Below are positions 35,570 to 47,374 of a stretch of DNA of 64,000 nt, piece by piece. A program made the position numbers and the translations under genes. The stretch lies in the NCBI GenBank assembly GCA_027579435.1, contig JANBPK010000753.1:62001-126000 (forward strand), written 5' to 3'. The DNA is from Candolleomyces eurysporus. Its lineage: Eukaryota > Basidiomycota > Agaricomycetes > Agaricales > Psathyrellaceae. Position 1 is the stretch's first letter; the number at the start of each line of letters is the position of its first letter. Below the pieces are notes generated by a model. It saw nothing but the letters and a program-made list of their open reading frames with translations, was not told where the DNA came from and ran no database searches.

Positions 35570-38500
35570 TCAGTCCACCTGGCGTACCCCGATTTCGACG
35601 AACAGGGTCGAGAAGAGGTGTTGTGCCATTTGGGAGTCGTGTAATGGGAGGTGTCGATAACCTGGTACCGGAAAAAATACAACGAGCCAGTCAATGTCTG
35701 CACCAGAAGGGCATTGTGAAGGAGAATGACCTTGGTTCAAAGTCCCTAACGGGACACAATAAATTGCGATCGGATCATCGTCGTCACCCTTACCCTCCTG
35801 GCGAACCGTAAACTTGACGAAAATGAGATCCGTCATACCTCCAACGCAGTCGAACGGCAGATGCAGATGCTCATTCCAAACGGGATTGAACCCATTGTCC
35901 CGAACAACTTTGGTCTTAAACGAGATAGTGCGAGCAGAAGTAGCTGATGTCGCAGATGCGCCAGTGGGTGGGGAGTACTTCGCTCCCGCCTTGGTTGCAG
36001 ACTCTGGGAGGAACGGAGACTTAGACCAATCAGGGATCAGCAGCGACACCTCGACAAATGGATCTGGAATCGATTTGTCATAAACTTCTTTCCCCTTAGA
36101 GTCGCGAAGAGGGGGAAGCTGTTGAGCAGAGATGATCTAGGTCGCATCCATCGATAAGTACACGACCCTTCCACGAGAGGGCGAAAGCGAAAGGTAGCAC
36201 TCACTCTCACGTCAAGGAAGTGCTGCGTTCGTTTCAACAGTAGGTCTTCGTGACCTGGTCGCAGCGCATCGGGTTTCAAAACGTATCCCGAACGACCGTT
36301 CCTCTGGAACATGGCCTGGTTCATCACGTATCCCATATCTGTAACATATTAGCACATAAGGAAGCAGCAACGTAAAGGTCCGATCCACTTACCAAATGTC
36401 TGCCAATTGATGGCCACAACCTGGGCACCGGCAGCCCAATATCGGTGTGGTTCGAAATTCGTCGAATTGACTCGTGTACCTTTGGGATAAATCCGAACGA
36501 GATGGGTATGGTTGTGCTTGATCAGGTTGTCCATGCTTGCCGTGAGCACTTTGTTGGCAGAGCTTTCGGACAGCGAGAAAATGTGCTCCGGAGCGTACGC
36601 CACCCCGTCCTCACCAATGCCATGACATTTCACCCCGATCGTATAAACCAGCAAGGCGGCCAGCCTAAGCGACATCTTAACCTTTGGCTTATCCGGCGTC
36701 GCGTTGGGATCCTTTCCGCGCAGCTTGTTCCACTTATTCTTCAAGCCCTTGAAGGCGCCACCACTATCTTCTTCATCCGATGACGAGGAAGAGGAAGATG
36801 CCTCGGCTTCCAGAAAGGCCTGCTTCTCCGCAGCGTGCTTCGCCTGAGCTGCGGCTAGTTGCTGAACGACGAAAAGGTTCTTGGCCTGGAAAAAGGTTCA
36901 TGAATTTCGTCAAATGGAATCTGCTTCGGCACGCACCTTCAGCAGAACCTTATGGTTGAGATCTTCTGGACTGGGAAGATGAGTCAAAGGCGGGCGACCT
37001 TCGACGGGCGCTTGGATCAGCTTATCACCAAACGCCGCCGTCATGATATCGACAATTTTCTCCTGCTGAGCGACCCCACAGTGGACTTCGGCAGATATGA
37101 GAACAGGATACGGCGAGGTGACAAAGGCGTATTTGGCGATGGCGTTGCACACCTCTCGTAGGGAGACTTTCTTGGTGAGAGTCTTTCCGTGATAAATCAT
37201 AGGCTCTTCGTCACCCTCCCAAATGTCGACTACATACTCTCATTGTTAGCATGAGGTACTAGATATGAGACGGCCCACTTACGTTCCACACTGCGGCAAC
37301 TGTGCAATAAGGCCCGGATGTAGCCTTCTATGGTGCTGACGCCGACGAGCTGATGTCCGACGAGATAAGTGTTGTGAGAAGAAGAGATGAAGTATTCAGA
37401 GATGGGGTGTGTCATTTCCTGCCAAACAGTCTTCTCCTTCTCGGCAAATGTAGAGTTGTCAGGAGAAAGTAGGTAGTTGGTGAAACCCTCCAAAGTCATA
37501 AATTCGGTCGGCTCATTCGGTTGCGAGGAATCGCTTCCAGGCACCGTATATTTAGCCCAAATCTTCTTCAGGTCTTCCGATGAATCGCTCGACTGAGGAA
37601 AGCGTAAGGGACAGTAAATGGCGATAGTAAAGTCAGACGTTACCTTCTGCGTCTCCTTGACGAACTTTTCGAAGGCGGCAAAGTCAAACTTGCCCCCATT
37701 CTCTCCGGCGATCTTGCCATAAATCTCCTCGATGTCAGGTCGGCGCTTGAGCAGTTTGATAAACTTCTGGAATCCAGCGAATTCGAGATAGCCTTTACTC
37801 TCGGGATCGGCTTGCTGATGCCAAAGTCAGCTACAGGAACAAAACACTGAATCAACACCTACCTCGAAGAAGTTCCTGATTTCTGAAGATTTGAGGTTTG
37901 CATGGAGGCGTTTGCAAAGGCGCTCCACATCGTCGAAATCCAGCTTTTGGTCTCCTTCTTCATCGGCCCCTTTCCAGTACTGCCGATCCCAGACAGCTTG
38001 CCGCATCTCGTTGTTTCCTACGCCTGCAGCAAGGCCCTGGCGGACAGCGTACAATTTCCTCAGTGAGGTGTCCCATGCTTTGAATGCGTCGTAGGTGTCG
38101 GCAAGGATGTGCAGGGTCTTGTAGGTTCCGTTAAGAATATAGATGATGGTGATCCAACGCGACTCGGCCTCGGCTGGGAACTCGAATTGGGTCCGATAAT
38201 AGTGCGCGTCCGCCCCTGAGCGAAGCTCCTTGATGCATTCGATTGGCACTATGGTCGAGATAAATTAGAGCTAATAGCGGAAAAGATAGAGCGACAAACC
38301 CAACCCGTTCTTCCTGGACTTGTACAAGATATCGCCTTCGTCAGGGTCAATGCGAAATGTCACTCGCTTCTGGCCTTTCTCTGAAACTTTCGTCATCAGC
38401 GTGCCCTTCTCGACAATCTCTGGTATTTGCGCGATGGATCCATGAGGTTCATTGGGGGAAGCTGGTGCACCAGGGAGGGCGGCAGCAACGCCAGTCGGTT

Positions 38501-38606
38501 TGACGATTTCGGCGGACATCCTGGCGAGATTTTTCGCTCTGGTGCCCAACCAAGTCTTCGGCGAATGTTGGGAAGGAATGTTGGCAACGTAGAGGGGGGA
38601 AGGCAA
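35570..38606 (-). CDS. PLC1: Phosphoinositide-specific phospholipase C (delta-like)
   Basis: Hydrolyses PIP2 to IP3 and diacylglycerol at the plasma membrane, a calcium-dependent signalling step. Domains run N to C on the minus strand. A PH-like region (VTFRIDPDEGDILYKSRK ... FEFPAEAESRWITIIY). EF-hand region (DEEGDQKLDFDDVERLC ... YLEFAGFQKFIKLLKRRP ... KFDFAAFEKFV). Catalytic X box (HPISEYFISSSHNTYLVGHQL, then VDIWEGDEEPMIYHGKTL). A Ser/acidic linker (EAEASSSSSSDEEDSGG). Y box (RIYPKGTRVNSTNFEPHRYWAAG ... QVVAINWQTF). C2 domain (IISAQQLPPLRDSKG ... PDPFVEVSLLIPD) ending EIGVRQVD. Catalytic and metal residues (SHN, VDxW, YHGKTL) are present. There are at least seven short introns and no frame damage. 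The start is 38606 or the Met at 38519, which better fits relatives. Confidence 0.92.
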
Positions 38607-39640
38607 GCGTTATCAGGCCCACTTAAGGGTTCCACTGAGCTATGTCATGCACCGCAATGACTGCACCGCCGCTTGATTAATGCGGGGGGACGAGATTGCC
38701 ATCGATCATGCCACTGCTTGGCCAGTGCTTGGGCCAAGGCTTACGCTTCACGTGACGGACGCGTCAATGCGTCGCGTCGCGCGTCACTGGCGGTGAGCCC
38801 AACCCTTCGACGTTCGTGAACCTTCAGCGCCCATATTCACTAGAGAAATGTCGAATCTGTCAAAAGTATACCTGTAGGGCCTTGGATTGGCCTCAGCGGC
38901 GGTCGGAAAGCTCAGGATTGGCTCAGGACAATGTTCCCTCCGTACTTGCTAGCTCGCGAAGTCCCAGAAAGCATCTGAAGGGTATTCTGGGCGTCTAAGT
39001 ATTGAGCGACGGAGGATATCAGCTACATGGTGGTGACAGGAAAAGAGTGAAGCTGGTCGACGATGATGAATGTATTTATTTGCACATTGCTTGGTCCTGA
39101 TTGGCGCCCTTGAAAGACCTTCGTGACTTGGATTCAGCTGCTATTTCTTTAAATTCTTCGCAGTCATGCTTTCTGCAGTTGCATTTTCGCGATTTTCTGC
39201 AAGGGTTGACAGAAGATACGCGCTATTAACCCCCTTCTCGCCGAGGCCCAGCGCTTCCCCCCTAAGGATAAGAGCAAAGGCTCCTTCAACCCGAGCGGTA
39301 TTAATTTGCTACTTTCGCGGAGTGCCCACGGTTCGGACTGATCTTCCAGTGGAAGCTATCTTGAGAAGGTAGTCTGGCCCGTACGTGAGCGACGAATATG
39401 CATCATAATTTCTCAAAATTTATATACGTTTTGTAGAGAATCTGTCGACGGGGAAGCTCATGTCAGGCAATTTATGCTCCTTTCGTTCTACTCCATTACG
39501 ATGCGAAAATAGCATCCCCGCATGATTCTGGCCGAAAGAATTTGGGGAGATCAAAATTCCAATGTTATCCACGAAAGTCTTACCTCCCTGACTGTCCCCG
39601 ACTTCTCACCAAGTTTCTGTTACATTTGGAGATATTGTAG
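38607..39640. other. Intergenic: PLC promoter and flank of a GMC relic
   Basis: The first 200 nt contain GC-rich repeats of CGTCA/GCGTC (about 38745-38800), likely in the PLC promoter. A 68-codon plus-strand frame at 39166 has a basic, possibly mitochondrial-like N-terminus but no other support. The start and first eight exons of the GMC relic that begins at 39641 are not recognisable here. Confidence 0.5.
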
Positions 39641-40182
39641 GTGGTTCCGTGAAGATTGCTTCCAACAACCCTCTCAACAAGCCACTCATTGTCCTCGGTT
39701 TCCTAACCCACCCGTTCGATATTGAAGCGATCAAAGAGGGTTTACGAGTGGCTAAACGATGGTCCGCTTACGAGGACTACATCACCGGTTTCCTTGGTCC
39801 TAATCTAGACACGCTCCCCGCTGAGGAGTTTGCCAATCAGCTGAGGGCGGCTGCTGGGACATTCTGGCACCCTATCGGCACTGCTACAATCTCGCCCAAG
39901 GGAGCGAAGCATGGGGTTCTGGACCCGGGTCTAAAGGTTAAAGGTATAAAAGGGCTTCGTGTCGTCGATGGCTCTGGGATTGTAGTCTTTCGTTACGCTA
40001 CCTAGCAGTATTGCTGGATCTCAGCTGACGGTCCCCCCTTTGTGTAGCCGTATGTTCCAACTGCGCATACCCAAGCCTCTGTCCACGTTCTCTCAGAGAG
40101 GGCCTCGGATCTTATCAACGACTCCTGGGCACGGTGTACAAATGACAGTTTCAATGGCGCGCATCGTCGAAGAGGACTTTGA
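39641..40182 (+). pseudogene. C-terminal relic of a GMC oxidoreductase
   Basis: Two exons equivalent to exons 9 and 10 of the array genes survive, with the intron between them conserved in position. The first exon starts right after a retained acceptor (GATATTGTAG) with GGTGGTTCCGTGAAGATTGC. It includes TFWHPIGTATISPKGAKHG and GLRVVDGSGI. The second (from 40048) reads PYVPTAHTQASVHVLSERASDLI, but runs past the usual stop to a TGA at 40180-40182. Exons 1-8, with the whole FAD-binding domain, are missing. It is more diverged than any array copy, so it is an old outlier or an independent family member and not a recent array fragment. It is not expected to make an active enzyme. Confidence 0.85.
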
Positions 40183-40332
40183 AGACGGTGTCATTAATCT
40201 TTATAAAATTTAAAACCAAAATTAATTCTATGAAATGATTTCCAGCGCAAGGTGATACATATAATTTCTACGGGCTGCAGTTAAAAAGTGCCACTAAGAG
40301 TTGGGTTCTGTGGGCGAGCTAGGGAACATGCA

Positions 40333-41859
40333 TCAGCACCAATAATCTATTTCAGCGCAGGAGTAAACGACTTTACCTGGCTTGTTCCAGATACTATCGA
40401 AAAGCTGTCGATCGTCGTCGTTGAGTTCATGGTCTATATTTTAGGTTCACAGTGTAATTCCTCATTAGCCGTGTTGTCCTACGTGGAAAATAGAGGAGAC
40501 TCACCATAGGGACCAGACATCATATCCAGGAAGTCGTCCAGTGACATGTTGTCATAATCATCTTCCAAAGGTTCCTCTTTACCACGACGCTGCCCTCGCT
40601 CTAGATTCCTCCTCCCAGCCCTCGGTCTAGTGATACGTCCAGTATTGGAGGAACCATCACGACAGTTACGAAGGCCCCCGTCCGATCCTGATTCATTGCT
40701 TGGGTCATCCGGAAGTTGAGGGCGAGCCGGCTCGGGCCTCCAATAAATCAACTCGACAAGCTCCCTCGTCTTCTCCATCAAACGCTGAGAATGCTCATCC
40801 AGCTGAGGTAAGTCACCCTGACGAGCGTACCGACGAAACTTGATGTCTGCCGCCAAAGCAATCAATAGAGGGTTCAGACGGTCATCTTCTTTGCGTTTGC
40901 TATTGTCGAATGCNAAATGGGGGGAGGCGCTGAGACTGGCTCTTGGGAGGCTCGGACGTCGATTGAGACGCTGTACCGGTGGAGAATGCTTGACGGAGTG
41001 TCTCATCCTGCGGCGAGACTTGGTAGAAATCACACTGGCCGTCAGGCTGATAGACAGGGAGATACGCCCCCATGGGGAGGAAGTGCTTCGGGTGGAGGAT
41101 GACAAGCTCGTACTTCACGTTGGAGAAGGCTTCTCGAAAGACCTGTTAAGCACGGCATCAATCAGAATGAGTGTTCTGCACCAACACCAATGTGTATCTG
41201 TTTTAGGGACAAACTGACGGATTGAAAGCGACGGGTAAAGCCTGTGTGACCCCGTGCCACATTTCTTTGCCACTTCTCGTTTTCTCGAGTGAATAACTCG
41301 ATAAACAGATCGAGACTCGAGAGAGAGAGCGTTGGAGCTATCACACCGAATCTATTCAGGAGCCTGTGCAAAGTGGGATTCACTTCATCGAAAATTCGTC
41401 AATATTCGAGTTCGGCGTCGCAGGTCATCAAATGAACCTACAGTTGATAAGATTTTCTGGAGCATCGAGATGGAACGAATTCGGGACGACATTCAGACTC
41501 TTGAGCCTCTGAGCCTAGAGGACGATGATTGTAAGACATTTAAGGGGGAATGAGAAAATTTGACGTACGATTCTCTTTGCCAGGGCTTCGCTTCCCCGAA
41601 CGGCGTACACACAATGCGCCCGTTGGTTAGCGTAGCAGACCTCGTTGGTAATGAAAGAGGGTTCGTCACGGGCAATATTGCGAGGCCCTTCGTCGTCGTC
41701 CGACCCAGCACTGGTGCTGCTCGCACAGGATCTCCCCCCGTCGGAGAGCTCGCCACGACGGACCTCGGGGGCACCCCATGCTGGGATCCCGTGAAGGTTA
41801 GCGAAGTTGACTGAGGTGCTGAGTATTTTCTGGTTGTTCCGTTCGATGAGGAGCGACAT
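40333..41859 (-). CDS. Agaricomycete-specific protein of unknown function, copy A
   Basis: A multi-exon gene of a family I recognise only by pattern from other mushrooms; no function is established. Exon 1 has MSLLIERNNQ ... RDEPSFITNEVCYANQRAHC and GSEALAKRI. Exons 2-3 have LDAPENLINC and NPTLHRLLNRFGVIAP ... LFTRENEKWQRN. Then follow VKYELVILHPKHFLP and, after the N at 40914, DDRLNPLLIALAADIKFRRY with LVELIYWRP. The tail is acidic. A last exon reads DHELNDDDRQLFDSIWNKPG after a GTGAGT intron and ends at TGA 40333-40335. The frame breaks at N 40914; dropping it restores the conserved stretch, so this is probably an error. The domain order loosely resembles fungal HNH-nuclease-like proteins, but no HNH residues are visible. 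Confidence 0.6.
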
Positions 41860-42848
41860 CGTTGGCAGCTAAGCAGGAGACAATAGAGCAAGTTGAGCTT
41901 ATATAGTCTCTGAGTTTCTTGTTTGGTTTGGGAGCAGCGGAGCTCTTTCCGGTAAAGGTCATGACTCGGGCTCGGTTTAACCTTTTTTCAGACGCAGCCG
42001 ACACGGCGCTCCACAATTTGTGACTCAATATATCGGGCAAACCAATGAGAGGATAATCTTGGCTTTTTATTGTTTCACATCCAGTATTGGTTCGTACGTA
42101 CACGTTGTGATATTGGGACGAATTTTGAGGATGGGGTGGGACATCTACAGTTCTTGAGAGTTCGACAGAGCTGATATCTGCTCACTTTTGGAGCAAGAGG
42201 GGCGGCCGTGCGGCCGTGTATTTGTGTAGGCCCTGAGCCTCACCCAAGCTGAGAATTTATCTCACACGATTATTTTCTGAGACAGGAACCGAGACTTATC
42301 GGGACGGTTAGAGAGGACACCGGACAAGCGTTGGACCCCGGAAATGAGAGTCCAATCGGCACTGATATCACTCCAGATGCAGTAGAAATTCTCATCGGTG
42401 GTCAGTCCAAGTGACCCCCTTCCTACCTTTGAACTTACGCACATACTCACCGATGCCTACCCTCCTAAAGACCTCACGGTCCGGGCAATTAACAATACGA
42501 CTCGGGCCCACCGTGACTCTCCATCACCAATGCAACCGGCTGTGTATCCAAAGCGTGTATCATGCCACAATCCCAGATCCAAGCGCTCAACAGGCGCGCG
42601 CGCGCAAAGCGTCGAAACATTATACGAAAAGTAGAATATCACGATTGTCTATGTAATTGATTCGAGAGACCAAGAAACTCAACTTCGGAACGGACATGGG
42701 CGACAAGCATGATCAGGCGGGAAAAGCTTTCTGAAGATCCTGTATTTGATGCATGGTATTAATCGACGCGAATGATTGCCGGTCAAGTGTACTTACGAAC
42801 TAACCTGAAACCGACAGTAAAGGGGATACGGGAATCTGCACATCGTTG
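41860..42848. other. Intergenic between the two paralogues, no gene seen
   Basis: This is about 1 kb with only short overlapping frames. The part near 42849 corresponds to where the 3' half of the truncated paralogue should be; no homologous sequence is visible there. The rest likely carries the promoter of copy A. Confidence 0.5.
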
Positions 42849-43370
42849 CTATTCATTGTTTTGCTCGGTGAATAGCGTTAGGAAGAGGTCTAAGCTCTCG
42901 GCAAAGAGGTTTGGAGCTAGAATGCCTAATTTATCCATGAGCTTGTGCAAATTTGAGCTCACTCAAAAATCGAAGTCGTCAATATTCGTGGTCATGGTCA
43001 AGTACAAACAGACGAACTCACAGTTGACCAGATTCTCCGGATTATCCAGGGGGAAACCGGGCGAGGCAATTCCAAGGCAATCGCTGAGTAGCTTGGACTG
43101 AAGGATATCTGTGAGAGATTCAAAAATGAGACGGGAAACTCGACGCACAATTGTCAAAGCCAAGGTATAGTTGCGGCGAACGGCGTTCACACAATGTGCC
43201 CGCTCGTTGGAATAGGAAATTTCGTTGGAAATGAAGCAACGTTCTTCACGGAAGATATTGAATAAGTCGCTGGAACTTGAGACCGTCGCAAGCGTAACGT
43301 GTCTTGTCGCTGATCTATTCTTCGTTAACGTGATCGTTTGTCTTGGGCTGGATGCGCATAATCTGGACAT
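42849..43370 (-). pseudogene. Truncated second copy of the unknown-function family, copy B
   Basis: It starts with ATG at 43370 (MSRLCASSPRQTITLTKN) and has the same exon order as its neighbour at 40.3-41.9 kb. Shared pieces are NIFREERCFISNEISYSNERAHC, then DILQSKLLSDCLGIASP, LDNPENLVNC, and NLHKLMDKLGILAP ... LFLTLFTEQNNE. Where copy A continues ENEKWQRN, this copy has a TAG stop (42849-42851) at about the Trp position, and the homologous 3' half is absent. The introns are retained, so it arose by DNA duplication and not retroposition. The long second exon (LQSKLLSDCLGIASPGF) is better preserved than in copy A. Confidence 0.7.
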
Positions 43371-43871
43371 CCCGTGAGTTGTCTCTGTGACTGACTCCTT
43401 CATCCCAAGCCGCATTGACCTACTACTTTGGCAGGCTACCTACTGGTTGGGAGCGCTCAGACGGTATTCTGACCGACATACTGGAGCAGGCCCGAAACGA
43501 TCTCCTTCGCGAGTTGGCGCTCAAGGCAAATTGGGACCCATTGACTTGACCCTCAGCACCAGGTTTCTCCTTCAAACACCTTCGAGATTGTGCCAAGCGT
43601 ACAGAGGTATGAGAAGCCTCATTCAATCCAATGTCAAGGCTTTGGTGGATCTGTGTTCAGGTCCGTCGCTCGATCACGACCAGTCGGAGATTTAGTCCGC
43701 AGCTCACTTCATCAGCGGGTCTAATTGAATTAACTTATTCTACAGTATATACTTGTGCAGATACAGCTATAGATGTCCGGTGGATACTCTTTGCACGCAT
43801 ATAGAAGCCCCATGACCCAATGCTTTCTGCACATCGTCACCCGCCTCAATTTGAGCCTCTTGATCCGATCG
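43371..43871. other. Intergenic, no gene seen
   Basis: A 102-codon plus-strand frame at 43387 and a 67-codon minus frame overlap each other; neither resembles a known product. It probably holds the promoter of the truncated paralogue and the 3' flank of the NACHT-like gene. Confidence 0.4.
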
Positions 43872-45312
43872 CTAGCAGCGTGAATCGGCGTGCGGATAAT
43901 AACCGTTCGAGATGTTGTCCAAGAGGTGTTTCAGGGCTGCTAGATATTNAAAAAAACACACCGGCAACCCTCTAAAGCAAGCCTCAAAGCAACCAAATAT
44001 GTCTTCAGTTTCTTCCTCGCTGCAGCACTCGAGACCATCGACCATGATTAGGATGGCCTTTCGCTGAATAAGGGGAATGCTCTCATATACACGGAGGAGA
44101 AGAGTAGCAACCTGTTCCTCCATGCTTTCGAAGGGAACTCCCAAAANTTTTTGGAATTCTGTGTCGTTCCCATTGTTCATCGAAAGCGTCGAAGCATCGA
44201 CATAGATCTTGTCCCATGGACGTAACGAGCGCGGACTTGATATTTTGGCGGACGGTTTGATCCCAAAAACTGAGGGTTAACCCAGGTGCAGCATAGGCCG
44301 CCCATGTCTTTGCCAGATGCAGCATCACCAGAGCTCGCTGAATGTCCGTCCCGTCTGAGAGCCAATACACGCAGTGATCCCGGTCTACAGTTTCTAGCCA
44401 TTCGACAGCCCCTTCGAGAAGCCAAAGGGCATTTGTTACTGTTAGAATTTCCCACATATCGATGGGACTGCGAACTGCATTCGGTGACTCTGCTGTGGAC
44501 GAGCTCGCCACTAAATTTCTCAGTAAGGAACGATCTCGCGCGCTGCTAAGGAGGTTTAAAGAGACTCACAGCGCTCTCCGAGTCGAACAGGAATAGGAAT
44601 TTGTTGTGGGACGTGGTTCACGTATATCGTGTTGTTGCCGCCAAATCGGAGACTAGAGGCCATTGGGTGTGCGGTGCGATCTGTGATCAGGTTGCCAGGC
44701 TCTGGCNGGATTTTCCGACTGAACAGCAACGATTGCGCCATGGGCCTTCTTTGCGGCAAGGTTTTGTTGATCTTCAGTCATTTGTTGCAAGAGAGCCTTC
44801 GCCTTGGATTCCTAGCACAAGAGATGAGCTCAAGCTGCCAGTGACAGAATTCGTTGAAAACGCACGGAATGAAATTCTTTCAAGAGTGCGAGAGTGTCTG
44901 CGAACGTCGTCCCAATGCTTCGAGCCAATGACTGTTTTGACCACGAAAACCCCTTTTGCTTCACCTTCTCAGAATGCTTCAATTTGAGGTCCAGCAGTCT
45001 AGGGCAAGTTTAGATAAGTATGTTATTAGCGTTACCTCTTACTGCATAGTCGACGATAACCACTCACAATTGTGTTGTTTCCTCTATCGCGTTTTGCAGT
45101 TCGGGCTCTACTACGGTTCTCTTCGTCATTTTGCGGTGATGGAACAGTAGCTGCTGCATCTGCAAATCCAACTTTGCCATGTACTTTTTCCAGGTGGGGT
45201 CTCGCCAAGTCTGCCAAAGAGTCGGTGTACGAATTTCTTTCATAATTTCTGCAGGTGTGGGCTGGATTTCGTCTGAGCTGTCGTCACCCGGAGAATTCTG
45301 AGGGGAGTCCAT
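43872..45312 (-). pseudogene. NACHT-like NTPase gene, degraded or truncated
   Basis: A probable exon chain starts at ATG 45312 (MDSPQNSPGDDSSDEIQP). It continues LLDLKLKHSEKVKQKGFSW, ESKAKALLQQMTEDQQN and FGGNNTIYVNHVPQQIPIP. It reaches a NACHT-like core: WLLEGAVEWLETVDRDHC / VYWLSDGTDIQRALVMLHLAKTW, then QVATLLLRVYESIPLIQRK and the Walker-B-like ILIMVDGLECC. In active relatives the WLSDG position is followed by a GxxGxGKS P-loop; here it reads DGTDIQRA. The chain crosses Ns at 44707, 44147 and 43949 and ends soon after Walker B, with no repeat domain, so the gene is truncated. Splicing around 44270 is unclear. STAND NTPases of this type act in fungal non-self or incompatibility responses; a role here is not shown. 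Confidence 0.45.
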
Positions 45313-45659
45313 CTTTCTGGAGGGATGGTGCCGTTGGCGGCGATAATTAGACTTGGGATTATTTAGGGCAGAGGACCTAACCTTGGGATATCCTAGATAA
45401 AGTATGTTCTTGTTCTTCCCAAGTACTGATGAGTTTTGTATTGGATCTGTATCGATCAGTCCAAAGGGTTGACATACGTACGCCCTCTTTGTTTTGTTAA
45501 TCCGCCGATCATCAAAGCTTCCTGTCACTAACCCCTCCACCAACGCGGGCACGAGGGGACACGGCGCCCACACTTGTACATAGTCACAAACAAAGGTTCG
45601 AGCCGAACCACCATCAAGGCTCTCTTGACTTGAGCAACCGAATTCCAAACACCTAGTCC

Positions 45660-46991
45660 ATGACCGACGCTACAACCAGATTACAGAAACACTTTGAAAC
45701 GTTGAATGCAGGTGAAATCTACTGGAGGGAGAAGTACCGGTGGCTTCTGGACTCCGGCTACCGCCTGCGTCCAAGATACCACCCTGATTGGGTTCCGTCC
45801 TGGAAGACCAATCCTAGACTGAACGATGTTGCTTGCGAAGACTCGATTATAAATCATGTAAGTGTATAATGCCATTTTGATTATATTCTTATCCTTTCTT
45901 AAGAGAATAGCTATCTGCGATGCCGTCAAGGTCGATGACAACTCTCCAGTTATTTTGAAACGTGTTTCCCAAGGAAGCAACACCGAGGAGCTCGAAATCG
46001 TCAGATATCTGGCAGAAGAGCCTAGGAAGTCGGATCCCAGGAATCATAGTGTGCCTATTTTTGATATCTTGCAACCACCCGATCATCCTTCAGAGCAGAT
46101 ACTAGTCATGGCACTGTGCCGCCGTTGGGATTCACCCGAGTTCGAGACCACGGGGGAAGCTGCCGACTGCATAAGACAGTTACTCGAAGTGGGTCATGCG
46201 TTGTAACACGTATTTCGTCTAACGCACTAACATACTTTCAGGGCGTACGCTATCTCCATGAGAATAGGATTGCGCACCGGTATTACCTTTCCAGTCCTAT
46301 CCTGCACCGCATGCTAATGTTCTGCCAGTGACATTAAGAGAGGAAATTTCATGATGGACGCCAGCCTTTTCACCAAACCATTTCATCCGTTGAGCCAAAA
46401 CCGAAGTCTGGATGGAAAGCACCAAGTTCATGCTAGGTATACCCGTACCCAGCGAAGGCCTAAGTACTACATTATCGACTTTGGTTTGTCGCGGCGGTAT
46501 GAGGAGAGCCAGATGCCGCCGTTTGAGAGAACCGAAGTTTTCGGCAGTGACATGACAGTACCGGAATTTCGATCCCTTGAGCAACCTCATAATCCTTTCC
46601 CTATCGACGTATACTGCCTAGGGAACATGATACAGACAGCCATTCTAGAGGTGCGTCGTCTCTCGATTTAGAGACTCGCATAACGCCAATTCGTTTGATC
46701 TTTCTGCAGAGCGAGCCCGAACATCTCGGCTTTGCCTGTCTCGTTCCTCTGCTCAAGGAAATGACCGACCGTGATCCCTCCAAACGCCCCCAAATGGCAG
46801 AGGTTCTGTCGAAGTTTGACGCTGCAGTCGCTTCCCTTAGCGTTTCGACGCTTCGATCAAAGTTTTCCCCAACCAGACTCGACCTTGATTGGTTTGACAG
46901 AATGACCCAGACAATTCCATTCATGTTTCGGAGAGCTCAATTCACGCTGACGCAAACCGCACCCATTCCAAGCGCTCTAAACAAACCCTAA
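45660..46991 (+). CDS. Agaricomycete protein kinase-like protein
   Basis: A eukaryotic-type Ser/Thr kinase fold, of the expanded Agaricomycete kinase group. The start MTDATTRLQKHFETLNAG is followed by WLLDSGYRLRPRYHPDWVPSW. The ATP-site lysine is probably that in VILKRV, after DAVKVDDNSP. The catalytic loop HRDIKRGNF crosses an intron (HR|D). The Mg-binding loop is IIDFGLSRRY, and EMTDRDPSKRPQ marks the C-lobe. All catalytic residues that I can place are intact. There are four introns, the first at 45858-45903 and the second from 46189. The gene starts about 350 nt from the NACHT-like gene (divergent) and converges on the next protease gene. No transmembrane segment is seen. The substrate is unknown. 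Confidence 0.82.
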
Positions 46992-47374
46992 AGCTTGGAG
47001 CTGAAGACTAGGTTGCCTTGGGGAAATTGGCAGTTCGTCCTCACTCATTGCGTTTGGGTTACCACATTCATTTTTGTAATACCTACGCCTCATTTGTGGC
47101 TTTCATTGTTCCCAATTGAATACGTTGGAATGGTTGTGAACTGCGATTGTCTTTTGGCACCCACTGTACGCATTTTGACACCTTGTGGCATTGAATGGCG
47201 GGAGGTGATTGCACTCAATTGTTTTTGTACTTCTTCCATGACCATGTTGACTGCCCACGGAAACCTGAAATACCAATTGTAGGTTACGGAGACAATGATT
47301 ACGATACAAATACAAAAGGCGAGCTTAAGCGACTCAGGAAAATTTCATTTATAGACTGGCGCCTATTAACCTTG

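Noticed and set aside
39166..39372. 68-codon frame upstream of the GMC relic as its first exon
   Set aside because: It does not resemble the signal or FAD-loop exon of the array genes and no splice joins it to 39641.
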